Shown in pieces: positions 18,287-26,120 of a stretch of DNA of 64,000 bases (position 1 is the stretch's first letter; each line of letters begins with the position of its first letter). Location: positions 42,765 through 106,764 of the forward strand of contig NZ_BDQX01000291.1 in assembly GCF_003112455.1 (NCBI RefSeq), in the 5' to 3' direction. Source of the DNA: Paenibacillus agaridevorans (lineage in GTDB: Bacteria; Bacillota; Bacilli; Paenibacillales; Paenibacillaceae). The translations under genes and the position numbers were made by a program. The notes beneath the pieces are model-generated. The model saw only the letters and a list, made by a program, of their open reading frames with translations, searched no databases and had not been told where the DNA came from.

Positions 18287-18636
18287 TAGGCGTTATAAAC
18301 GCGGATGGACCGGAAAGTAACTCTGAATAGCATTCATAGGCGTTAGTAACGCTTATGGCTCCAAAAAGTAGGCGATCGAGCGGCTGTAGGCGTTAAAAAC
18401 GCCGATTGATCGTAAAGTAACTCTGATTAGCGTCCATAGGCGTTAGTAACGCTTATGGCTAAGAAAAGTAGGCGAGCGAGCCGTTGTAGGCGTTAAAAAC
18501 GCCGATGGACCGGAAAGTAACTCTGATTAGCGCCCATAGGCGTTACTAACGCCTATGGCTCTAAAAAGTAGGCGAACGAGCAGCTGTAGGCGTTAAAAAC
18601 GCCGATGGACCGGCAAGTAACTCTGATCAGTGTCCA
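18287..18636 (+). repeat. 50-nt/100-nt tandem repeat array, locus 1
   Basis: Seven monomers begin at 18287, 18337, 18387, 18437, 18487, 18537 and 18587, exactly 50 nt apart. Type A monomers hold GGCGTTAAAAACGCC and end in GTAACTCTGATTAGCG; type B monomers hold TAGGCGTTAGTAACGC and ATGGCTCCAAAAAGTAGGCG. A and B alternate, giving a 100-nt higher-order unit, and align with each other over TAGGCGTTAnnAACGCnnATGG. Each monomer can form a GGCGTT/AACGCC hairpin. The block lies between a terminator and a GntR gene and does not encode a convincing protein. The same family recurs at 32809-33395. Confidence 0.93.
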
Positions 18637-18684
18637 TGGCGAAAAGGATAGTGTCTATAGAGGGACGCTTCAGTCATGCAGAGA

Positions 18685-18871
18685 ATTAAGGGAAAACCTC
18701 CCTCTATTCTCGCCACTTAATGGGATATTTCGGATTTAAGAGGAAATCCTCCCTCTAATCCCCATCACATTGGCGTTTCCAGTCATTCTACTTGGATTAG
18801 AGGGCGAATTTCCCTCTAACACATCGAAGAAACGAAAAGGCGGCCAACTAAAGGGAGCTTTTCCCCTTATT
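18685..18871. repeat. Four dispersed short hairpins of a second repeat family
   Basis: Related palindromes at 18685-18707, 18735-18759, 18796-18820 and 18847-18871 follow the form T-T-A-G-A-G-G-G-(n)-T-C-C-C-T-C-T-A-A (for example TTAGAGGGCGAATTTCCCTC). They are 50, 61 and 51 nt apart. No gene is visible in this stretch. Confidence 0.75.
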
Positions 18872-18911
18872 AAATGTGTAGAGTATATATGTTTGTCCCC
18901 ACATTCTATAT

Positions 18912-19013
18912 ACGTTTCACCAAAACGATATCGTCTGATGAGATGACGTAGTAAGGCGTTTCGCCGAAACGATAGCGTCCGAAAAGGGGATCCCGTCAGG
19001 CGTTTCACCGTGC
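18912..19013. repeat. 44-nt direct repeats
   Basis: CGTTTCACCAAAACGATATC at 18913, CGTTTCGCCGAAACGATAGC at 18957 and a truncated CGTTTCACCG at 19001 lie exactly 44 nt apart. The core CGTTTCG-CCGAAACG is itself palindromic. This is the third repeat family in the same gap; the last 120 bases before the GntR gene are AT-rich. Confidence 0.75.
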
Positions 19014-19085
19014 TAAAAGCTACAAAAAATATTTTTAAATCTAAAAAGGAATTTGTAAATGAACAGCGAATATGTATTAATGTTA

Positions 19086-19101
19086 AGTGGTCTATACGTC
19101 T
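19086..19101 (+). promoter_or_regulatory. Candidate NagR-type operator ahead of the GntR gene
   Basis: AGTGGTCTATACGTCT has a perfect left half of the dre-site palindrome AGTGGTCTAGACCACT described for Bacillus NagR/YvoA (one base off in the centre). The same AGTGGTCTATAC appears ahead of murQ at 20026. Position suggests autoregulation. Confidence 0.65.
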
Positions 19102-19139
19102 TTACAAATTAGCAAAAAAAAGAAAGTTGGTTATTGATT

Positions 19140-19874
19140 ATGAAGTATCAGCTCAACAAGAACATTCCCATACCGCTTTACTTTCAATTGAAGCAGCATA
19201 TGATCGAACAAATCGAAAGAGAGGAGTTAAAGCCCGGAGACAGCATATTGTCCGAGCGGGAGCTGAGCGAGATGTTCAGTATCAGCCGAATGACGGTCAG
19301 GCAAGCGCTCCTGGAATTGGTTAACGAAGGGAAGCTGATCAGGGAGCAAGGCAGAGGGACCTTTGTAGCCCAGCCCAAAATCGATCAAGGCTTGTACAAA
19401 TTAACGAGCTTTAGCGAAGACATGGCTAGCCGAGGATTGAAGCCAGGGGCATATGTTGTCGATGTGGATGTGACGACGCCACCGTCAAGCGTTGGGCAAG
19501 TTCTAGGACTCGAGGAAAAGTCGAAGACGGTCATTCTTACCCGTGTCCGGCTTGCAGACGAGAAACCGATGGCGCTTGAGACGACCCATCTTCCAGTGGA
19601 TCGCTTCCCGGAATTGGCGCACGAATCATTCGAAGGCGTGTCGTTATACCGTCTGTTGTCCGAGCGGTACGGCGTTGCGCCTGCGAGAGCAAGTCAGACC
19701 ATCGAGGTCGGGATGCCGACGGCGCGTGAAATAAATCTGCTTCAGGTGAGAGCGGACATTCCTATGATGTTAATTAAGCGAGTTACATTCGACGGCGACG
19801 GCCATCCCTTCGAATATGTCAAATCCGTTTATCCGGGCGACCGTTACAAATTCCATTCGGAGCTGGCGAGATAG
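19140..19874 (+). CDS. GntR/HutC family regulator with UTRA domain (NagR/YvoA-like)
   Basis: A 244-residue regulator. ATG 19140 (M-K-Y-Q-L-N-K-N) is preferred to TTG 19134, but neither has a strong ribosome site. The winged HTH is at residues about 8-75 (IPLYFQLKQHMIEQIERE; SERELSEMFSISRMTVRQAL; E-Q-G-R-G-T-F-V). The UTRA effector domain follows (about 85-244), with the conserved E-T-T-H-L-P, Y-x-x-L-S-E-R-Y-G and V-K-S-V-Y-P-G-D-R-Y-K-F. NagR-type members bind phosphorylated amino sugars and repress amino-sugar catabolism. Matching operator half-sites ahead of this gene and of murQ support that role here. Confidence 0.9.
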   Translation: MKYQLNKNIPIPLYFQLKQHMIEQIEREELKPGDSILSERELSEMFSISRMTVRQALLELVNEGKLIREQGRGTFVAQPKIDQGLYKLTSFSEDMASRGLKPGAYVVDVDVTTPPSSVGQVLGLEEKSKTVILTRVRLADEKPMALETTHLPVDRFPELAHESFEGVSLYRLLSERYGVAPARASQTIEVGMPTAREINLLQVRADIPMMLIKRVTFDGDGHPFEYVKSVYPGDRYKFHSELAR

Positions 19875-19920
19875 ATCAAAGATAACTTGCAACCGCAGGC
19901 GCTACGGGAGGAGTTGAGGC

Positions 19921-20013
19921 ATGACTAAGAGAATCGCGGTTCAAGATTTACAATCGAAAGACGGCTTGCGGCGGAAGCCCGCGCTTTATGCCTGGCGCTT
20001 CCGCACAATATGA
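19921..20013 (+). CDS. Possible 30-residue leader peptide
   Basis: ATG 19921 stands 8 bases behind GGGAGGAG, an unusually good ribosome site, and reads MTKRIAVQDLQSKDG and on to a stop at 20011-20013. Its 3' half overlaps an inverted repeat (GCGGAAGC at 19971, GCTTCCGC near 19997). It lies between the regulator and murQ. It could be a leader peptide, a decayed gene start or chance; no homology is recognised. Confidence 0.25.
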   Translation: MTKRIAVQDLQSKDGLRRKPALYAWRFRTI

Positions 20014-20025
20014 AGTTATCGTTAA

Positions 20026-20041
20026 AGTGGTCTATACATAT
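20026..20041 (+). promoter_or_regulatory. Candidate NagR-type operator ahead of murQ
   Basis: AGTGGTCTATACATAT shares its first 12 bases with the site at 19086. It lies 94 bases before the murQ start, in the only substantial gap of the operon, and is the likely point of repression by the GntR/UTRA protein. Confidence 0.65.
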
Positions 20042-20119
20042 GGATGTATAGATTCATATGGAGTAAGATGAAATAGACTCGAATCCGCATCGCGGATTAA
20101 GAGAGGGAGAGAAGAAAAG

Positions 20120-21034
20120 ATGGGAGAGCGACATTCTAAATCAGAGGTGTCCGAACAGATAAATGACCGTTCTTCGGACATGGATGCCATGAATAGCTTG
20201 GAGATTCTGCAACTAATGAATGACGAAGATCATGCCATCATGCCGGCGCTTAAGAAGGCGCTTCCAGACATTGCGCAGGCAGTAGACATTATCGTCGACC
20301 GATTCCGCATAGGCGGCAGATTGATTTATGTCGGCGCAGGTACAAGCGGCAGGCTGGCTGCTATTGATGCGCTAGAATGTCCCCCGACATTCGGCACTTC
20401 TCCCGAGCAGGTATCGTTCCTGCTTGCAGGCGGTCCGGAGGCATTTCTTGCACCGATTGAAGGCGCGGAGGACGACGAAGAAGCGGCAGCTCGCGAGTTG
20501 CTCGCCCTCGAATTGACAAGCAACGACTGTGTCGTAGCTTTGAGCGCAAGCGGGAGCACGCCTTATTGCATAGGCGCTTTGAAATATGCAGCCGGCTTGG
20601 GAGCTGCGACAATCTCGGTTTCTTGCAACCAGGAGACGGTCATGGGAAAGCTTTCCGATCTGTCCATCGAGGTTATCGTGGGTCCTGAACTGCTTGCGGG
20701 CTCGACGCGCTTGAAGGCGGGGACCGCGCAAAAAATCGTTCTGAACATGTTGAGTACGGCCAGCATGATTCGTACGGGCCACGTGTATCGCAATATGATG
20801 GTCGATATGCAGCCCTCCAACTCGAAGCTGAAGAGACGCGCCGTTCAAATTGTCAGGGAAGCAACCGGTGCCGGACAAGAGGAGTCGGAGCTTGCGCTCC
20901 AGAGCGCAGACTGGCGCATTAAGACGGCCGTCGTAAGCCTGCTTGCGAACGTAACGCCGGAGGAGGCGGAAGAGCTTCTGCATCGATCGGATGGATTTGT
21001 TCGTCTTGCCGTCCGTACGGATATGCAAAAGTAG
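20120..21034 (+). CDS. murQ: N-acetylmuramic acid 6-phosphate etherase MurQ
   Basis: A 304-residue cytoplasmic SIS-domain lyase, with GAGAGGGAGAGAAG ahead of ATG 20120. Family motifs are present: I-Y-V-G-A-G-T-S-G-R-L, then AIDALECPPTFG with E86 at the position of the catalytic acid/base, and KAGTAQKIVLNMLSTASMIR. It splits the lactyl ether of MurNAc-6-phosphate to GlcNAc-6-phosphate plus D-lactate. It heads an operon with an ABC importer and a kinase, so MurNAc is probably taken up unphosphorylated and phosphorylated inside the cell. Confidence 0.96.
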   Translation: MGERHSKSEVSEQINDRSSDMDAMNSLEILQLMNDEDHAIMPALKKALPDIAQAVDIIVDRFRIGGRLIYVGAGTSGRLAAIDALECPPTFGTSPEQVSFLLAGGPEAFLAPIEGAEDDEEAAARELLALELTSNDCVVALSASGSTPYCIGALKYAAGLGAATISVSCNQETVMGKLSDLSIEVIVGPELLAGSTRLKAGTAQKIVLNMLSTASMIRTGHVYRNMMVDMQPSNSKLKRRAVQIVREATGAGQEESELALQSADWRIKTAVVSLLANVTPEEAEELLHRSDGFVRLAVRTDMQK

Positions 21035-21072
21035 AAAAATGATGACTCATTACGAGAGGAGAGGTTGCTTGC

Positions 21073-22005
21073 ATGCAGCACACAGCTTCCGAACGCGCGA
21101 AGCGGCCGAGGGTGTTACGAAGACAACGATGGGGCGACAATGAAACTTTAATGGGTTGGCTGTTCATCCTGCCCGTTCTTGCTGGAGTTGCGGTATTTAC
21201 TTACGGAGCGCTGGTGTATTCCTTTTTTATTTCCTTGACGGATTGGGATCTGCTGACTCCAGCCAAGTGGACGGGATTTAGCAATTACGGCATGCTTTTG
21301 CGCGACGAAGAGTTTTACCAAACGTTTGGCAATACGTTGTTTTTTGTAGTCACGATGGTGCCGATCGGGATTGTAAGCGCCATGACGCTGGCCATCTTGA
21401 TCCACAGGCCGCTAAAAGGGGCGGGATTTTTTAGAGCGTCCTATTACTTGCCTCACATCACGTCAACGATTGCGATTGGAGTCGTTTGGCTCTGGATCTT
21501 CAATCCGGATATCGGCAGCATCAACACCGTATTGTCGTATATCGGCATCGATAATCCGCCTCGCTGGCTGGAAAGCACATTTTGGGCGAAGCCCGCGCTT
21601 GTGTTGATGCGCATTTGGCAGATTAGCGGCTATTACATGATCCTTTACCTCGCGGGACTTCAGACGATTCCGGACGAGCTGTACGAGGCGGCTTCCATAG
21701 ACGGAGCCAGCCCTTGGCAGAAGACGAGATACATAACCGTGCCGCTGCTGGCAAACACGACATTTATCGTCACTGTTCTGCTCATGATCGAATCGTTTAA
21801 TATTTTCGAAGCCATTCTGGCAATGACGAAAGGCGGTCCCGGCGGTACAACCAATTCGCTGCTCTACTACATTTATACGGAGGCATTTCAGTCTTATCGA
21901 ATGGGTTATGCGTCCGCGCTGGCCTGGGTGCTGTTTTTTATCTTGTTCGTATTGACGCTGATCCAGTTCTGGCATCGAAGAAAAAGCGAAGGCGCTCGTA
22001 TGTAA
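21073..22005 (+). CDS. ABC transporter permease (probable amino sugar importer)
   Basis: A 310-residue MalF-type permease with six predicted membrane segments and an N-terminal basic tail. The EAA loop reads ELYEAASIDGASPWQKTRYI, followed by V-P-L-L. AGGAGAGG precedes ATG 21073. It lies between murQ and the second permease, so the imported sugar is likely MurNAc or a muropeptide-derived sugar; this is inferred from context. Confidence 0.9.
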   Translation: MQHTASERAKRPRVLRRQRWGDNETLMGWLFILPVLAGVAVFTYGALVYSFFISLTDWDLLTPAKWTGFSNYGMLLRDEEFYQTFGNTLFFVVTMVPIGIVSAMTLAILIHRPLKGAGFFRASYYLPHITSTIAIGVVWLWIFNPDIGSINTVLSYIGIDNPPRWLESTFWAKPALVLMRIWQISGYYMILYLAGLQTIPDELYEAASIDGASPWQKTRYITVPLLANTTFIVTVLLMIESFNIFEAILAMTKGGPGGTTNSLLYYIYTEAFQSYRMGYASALAWVLFFILFVLTLIQFWHRRKSEGARM

Positions 22006-22030
22006 GTCACCAGAGGAAGGAGACAAGTGG

Positions 22031-22873
22031 ATGAAGCTTCGTGGAACGATATCCCGGATCATTCTCTACGCGGGATTAACGGCTATTGCCGTACTCATGA
22101 TTTACCCGTTCGTTTGGGCGATTACGGCCTCCTTTAAGACGAACGCCCAGATCTTTAATGGAAATCCGTTCGATCTGCTGCCCAGACCGTTCACGTTCGA
22201 TAATTATGTTCAAGTATGGACGGTATTGCCGTTCTACCGATTTTTGCTAAATTCGTTGATGCTGTCTATTATCGTGCCTTTTTGTAATATCGCACTGAGC
22301 TCGCTTGCCGCTTATTCGTTCGCGCGGCTGCGGTTCAAAGGGCGGGATGCTGTATTTCTGATCTTATTGGGCGTGATGATGATGCCTGGTCACATTACGC
22401 TGATTCCAAATTATTCGCTTATGCGAATGCTCGGATGGATTAACGAATATCAGGCGCTCATCGTTCCGTCGATATTTGGCGCATCGCTGGTTTTTAATAT
22501 ATTTTTTATGCGTCAATATTATCTTGCGATACCGAGAGATTTGGACGAAGCCGCGATTATGGACGGCTGCAGCCGATTCGGCATATGGCGTCGAATCATT
22601 TTGCCTAATGCGAAGCCGGCACTGGCAACCATTGCAATCTTGTCGTTCGTGGGCGAATGGAATTCCTTCTTATGGCCGTTAGTCGTTATGAACGATTATT
22701 GGAAGATGCCGATTCAAGTCGGGATCACCTATTTGCAAAGCAATACCAACAACGACTGGGGCATGCTGATGGCTGCCGCCTCCATGTCGATCCTTCCGCT
22801 GATTATCATCTTTTTGGTATTCCAGCGCCACTTCATCAAGAGCATGCTGACCTCCGGACTCAGCGGCAAGTAA
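22031..22873 (+). CDS. ABC transporter permease (probable amino sugar importer)
   Basis: A 280-residue MalG-type permease, with GGAAGGAG ahead of ATG 22031. Its EAA loop is DLDEAAIMDGCSRFGIWRRI, then I-L-P-N-A-K-P. It forms the channel with the upstream permease. No ATPase gene is present in the operon. Confidence 0.9.
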   Translation: MKLRGTISRIILYAGLTAIAVLMIYPFVWAITASFKTNAQIFNGNPFDLLPRPFTFDNYVQVWTVLPFYRFLLNSLMLSIIVPFCNIALSSLAAYSFARLRFKGRDAVFLILLGVMMMPGHITLIPNYSLMRMLGWINEYQALIVPSIFGASLVFNIFFMRQYYLAIPRDLDEAAIMDGCSRFGIWRRIILPNAKPALATIAILSFVGEWNSFLWPLVVMNDYWKMPIQVGITYLQSNTNNDWGMLMAAASMSILPLIIIFLVFQRHFIKSMLTSGLSGK

Positions 22874-23041
22874 TCGGCTTGGGCTACTTATTCGTTAGAG
22901 GCCTCGAACTGGCTTGAGAGGATGTGATGCGAACGGAACAGACAGGATTATGGGATGGGTTGTTGGTTTGGAGGATATAAAAAGATGGGTTGAGCATGAT
23001 CCGGAAGTATTCCATTTGATCAATCGAGGAGGTTTTTGGCC

Positions 23042-24352
23042 ATGAAAGCAACGAAATTATCCTTAGTGGCATTGATAACGGCATTGATGGTGATTGTAAC
23101 GGCATGTTCCGGCAATAACGGAGGAAATACCCCGCCGAGTCCCAGCAACTCTGCAGGACCGGGGGAGAGTGCAGCGACGCAGAAGCCCGAGCCGCCGAAG
23201 GAAAGAACCAAAGTCGAGGTTCTGTCGTGGTGGGACTTCACCCAGTCGGAGCCGCTCAAGCAACTGAAGGCCAAGTTCGAAGAGTTGAATCCGGATCTGG
23301 AGATGGAATATATTCAGATCGGCTCGGGTTATGCAGACAAGGTTCTGACGATGATCGCGGGCGGCGGCGAGATGCCTGAGGTGATGATGCTGGCTATGGA
23401 CAGAATTCCGGTATACGCGGAGAAAGGAGCGATTCTTTCCCTGGAAAGCTACGTTTCGGACGAATATCTCTCAAGCGCGTATCCAGTCGTCTCCAACGCG
23501 TTGTCATTTGAAGGCAAGCCGTTTGCCGTAGCGAGGGATATTACGAGCAAAGTCATGTTTTTAAACAAAAAGATGTTCGATGACGCCGGCGTGGCCTATC
23601 CCAAGGAAGACTGGACATGGGAGGACTTCAGAGCGATTTCGAAGCAGTTGTCGGGCGACAGCCAATGGGGCTTTTATTTCCCGAAATACGCGGACGGTTA
23701 TACGTCTTGGCTCATGCAAAATAACGGCGGGCTCGTGACGCAGGACGGCCAGTCGATGCTGGGCAAGCCGGAGAGCGTGGAAGCGCTTCAGTTCCTGCAC
23801 GATCTCGTGCATGTCGATAAGTCGGCGCCTACGGAAAGCCAGGCTCAGCAATTCGGCTCCAACGACGTATCGACGTTTGTGGCGGGCAAGGTTGCCATGA
23901 TCGCGGGAGGCTTGTCCTATACGGCTACGTTCGAGAAAGAAGGGGTCGAATATTTGATTCGTCCGCTGCCGCAAGGGAAGCAGAAGCTCAGCACATCCTT
24001 CGTTAATGCATGGGTCATTCCGAAGGGGGCTGATAACCCGGATTTGTCGTGGCGCGTGCTTGAGTTTTTGAGCGGGAAGGAAGCCCAGCAAATCGCCCTG
24101 GATACGGGGATGGGCTTGCCGGCGGTGCAAGGCGTCGATATGAAGTCGTTCCTGGAGAAGCATCCCGATAACCGCTATTTGATCGAAGCGCTGTCGTACA
24201 GCGTTCCGTTCCCGACGCCGGTGCACGGAGCAGCGTTTAACACGGAAGTTGCCAAGCAATTCGATCTGATGTGGCTGGGCCAGAAGTCGGTGCAGGAGGC
24301 AGTCGACGCGGTCGAGAAAAACGCGGCTTCTGTACTGTCGGGCGGCAAGTGA
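23042..24352 (+). CDS. ABC transporter substrate-binding lipoprotein
   Basis: A 436-residue family 1 solute-binding protein starting at ATG 23042 behind GAGGAGG (TTG 23036 is also in frame). The signal peptide ends in the lipobox V-T-A-C, followed by a disordered Gly/Asn/Pro/Ser linker. Later motifs (EVLSWWDFTQSEPLKQLKAK, then F-V-N-A-W-V-I-P-K-G) are typical of sugar-binding members. It follows the two permeases after 168 bases and should confer specificity on the murQ-linked importer. Confidence 0.92.
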   Translation: MKATKLSLVALITALMVIVTACSGNNGGNTPPSPSNSAGPGESAATQKPEPPKERTKVEVLSWWDFTQSEPLKQLKAKFEELNPDLEMEYIQIGSGYADKVLTMIAGGGEMPEVMMLAMDRIPVYAEKGAILSLESYVSDEYLSSAYPVVSNALSFEGKPFAVARDITSKVMFLNKKMFDDAGVAYPKEDWTWEDFRAISKQLSGDSQWGFYFPKYADGYTSWLMQNNGGLVTQDGQSMLGKPESVEALQFLHDLVHVDKSAPTESQAQQFGSNDVSTFVAGKVAMIAGGLSYTATFEKEGVEYLIRPLPQGKQKLSTSFVNAWVIPKGADNPDLSWRVLEFLSGKEAQQIALDTGMGLPAVQGVDMKSFLEKHPDNRYLIEALSYSVPFPTPVHGAAFNTEVAKQFDLMWLGQKSVQEAVDAVEKNAASVLSGGK

Positions 24353-24354
24353 CG

Positions 24355-25323
24355 ATGGTTAACGATTTTGGCGAGTCTATGCTGTTCCTTGCCATCGATG
24401 GCGGAGGTACGAAGACGGAGGCGGTCGTCGCGGACAGGGGCGGCCGCTGCCTCGGCAGAGCCGTCTTCGGCGGCTCGAATCCGAATTTTGTAAGCTTCGA
24501 AGCGGCGGCGCATGCGGTTGCGGCAGCCGTCCGCAGCGCGCTGGAGGCGGCTTCGGCTTCCCCGGGCCGTATAGCGAAGGCAGCCTGCTGCATCCCCGGG
24601 ATGAAAAAGCATAGGGAAGAGCTGTCGCGGCTGCTGGAGGATGAGCTGGGCTTGGCGTCGGTCTTATACGATAGCGACATGGATAGCACGCTGTTTGGCG
24701 CGCTTGGCGCCAAGGAAGGGATCGCGGTGCTTGCGGGCACCGGTTCGTTCGCAATGGGCGTTAATGAGCATGGCGATAATTTCGTGGTCGGGGGATGGGG
24801 GCCCATCATCGGCGATCCCGGAAGCGGCTATGCTGTGTCGGCAAGCGCCTTGCGAGCCGCCGCGCTCGCCCATGAAGGCAGAGGACCGAACACGTTGATC
24901 AGCGACAAGCTGAAGCGGCATTATGGCGTCACGGATATCGCGCAGCTTAAGTCCGTCATATCGGCGGACAACACAGGCAGTCTGACCTATCTCGTGCGCG
25001 AGGCTGCATGCGAAGGCGACGGCGTTGCGAAGAAGCTGGTCTTCGAGGCAGGTGAGCAGTTGGCCGAGCTGGCACAGGCCGTTATCAAGCGACTGGATAT
25101 GGACGATGCCCGTTACAAGGTTGTTTTGACCGGCGGGATGACGGTATTCGGAGATCCTTTATTATCCGCCTTCACCGCGTCATTGCGCAGAGAATGTCCA
25201 AGCATTACAATCGGGACGCCGTTCGGTCCCCCGTCAGCAGGCGCGTTGATGTTGGCTTATCGCGCTGCCGGCGTGCCCTGGAGCGACGATCTGCTGAGCA
25301 GTCTAAAGATGACCTTGCTTTGA
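24355..25323 (+). CDS. BadF-type N-acetyl amino sugar kinase (MurK-like)
   Basis: A 322-residue ASKHA kinase. The start is ATG 24355, two bases after the binding-protein stop; ATG 24379 is an alternative. The phosphate loop is L-A-I-D-G-G-G-T-K-T-E-A-V and the second motif is V-L-A-G-T-G-S-F-A-M-G. Members of this branch phosphorylate GlcNAc and, in Clostridium MurK, MurNAc at O6. With MurQ in the same operon and no PTS component in view, the parsimonious role is to make MurNAc-6-phosphate. Substrate assignment is contextual. Confidence 0.85.
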   Translation: MVNDFGESMLFLAIDGGGTKTEAVVADRGGRCLGRAVFGGSNPNFVSFEAAAHAVAAAVRSALEAASASPGRIAKAACCIPGMKKHREELSRLLEDELGLASVLYDSDMDSTLFGALGAKEGIAVLAGTGSFAMGVNEHGDNFVVGGWGPIIGDPGSGYAVSASALRAAALAHEGRGPNTLISDKLKRHYGVTDIAQLKSVISADNTGSLTYLVREAACEGDGVAKKLVFEAGEQLAELAQAVIKRLDMDDARYKVVLTGGMTVFGDPLLSAFTASLRRECPSITIGTPFGPPSAGALMLAYRAAGVPWSDDLLSSLKMTLL

Positions 25324-25366
25324 CCTGAGAATTGGCATATAGAATTCAATCGAGAGGCGGAATTGG

Positions 25367-26116
25367 ATGTTACCCCTTACCTACTTTCAGAACATGAGGA
25401 GCGTGCTCGACAAAATCGAGTCCACGCAACTAAATGCAATTGATCAAGCCGCGCGCGCGATTGCCGGCAGCCTGGAGAACGGCGGCATCTGGCATCTGCT
25501 GGACACCGGCCATATGCTGATGTACGAAGGCGTGGGGAGAACGGGCGGCATGATGGCGGTGCGTCCGGTGCGGGTTACAGTCGATGTTTCCAATCCGACG
25601 CGTTACCGCGAAGCGGACGTCACGCGGACGCGCAAGAAGGCTTTTATGGATGAGATCGAAGGATTGCCCGCATTCATAGTAAACAAAAGCAATATGCTCG
25701 CCGGCGATATATTGATGATCGGGTCGGTGTCGGGCATCAATGTATTGCCCGTGGAGTTGGCTCTGTATGCCAGAGAACTCGGACTGACCGTCATTGCGAT
25801 TACCGCCGTCGAATATTCGAGCTTCCTGACTTCGGCGCATAAGAGCGGCAAACGGTTGTTCGAAGCCGCCGACATCGTCGTGGACAATTGCTCCAATGTC
25901 GGAGATACGGTGCTCCATGTGGACGAATTGGATATTGGCTTATGTCCTTCCTCCGGCATCGCGGCTTCGTATTTGTTCTGGGCGATCGAAGCGCGAGTGG
26001 TGGAGCTGCTCGTAGCGGCAGGGAAGAAGCCGAGCATCTATAAGAGCAATCATATGCCTGGCGCGGGCACGCATAACAGCGAAGCATGGGCCACTTACGA
26101 AAAGGAAGGGTACTGA
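25367..26116 (+). CDS. SIS-domain protein, UPF0309-like
   Basis: A 249-residue sugar-isomerase-fold protein, with GAGAGGCGGA ahead of ATG 25367. It shows a GHMLMYEGVGRTGG-type phosphosugar site near residues 48-61, then I-G-S-V-S-G-I-N and a long C-terminal helical part with H-V-D-E-L. UPF0309 proteins lack an assigned reaction; their SIS fold points to a phosphosugar ligand. Its place between the kinase and the DUF6259 glycosidase suggests it handles an amino-sugar phosphate in the same pathway. Confidence 0.8.
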   Translation: MLPLTYFQNMRSVLDKIESTQLNAIDQAARAIAGSLENGGIWHLLDTGHMLMYEGVGRTGGMMAVRPVRVTVDVSNPTRYREADVTRTRKKAFMDEIEGLPAFIVNKSNMLAGDILMIGSVSGINVLPVELALYARELGLTVIAITAVEYSSFLTSAHKSGKRLFEAADIVVDNCSNVGDTVLHVDELDIGLCPSSGIAASYLFWAIEARVVELLVAAGKKPSIYKSNHMPGAGTHNSEAWATYEKEGY

Positions 26117-26120
26117 CGCC

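Noticed and set aside
18287-18636. Repeat array as a CRISPR
   Set aside because: There are no unique spacers: the whole 50-nt unit is repeated, and no cas genes are nearby.
20361-21028. Several minus-strand frames opposite murQ
   Set aside because: They lack ribosome sites and conserved motifs, and murQ fully explains the coding signal.
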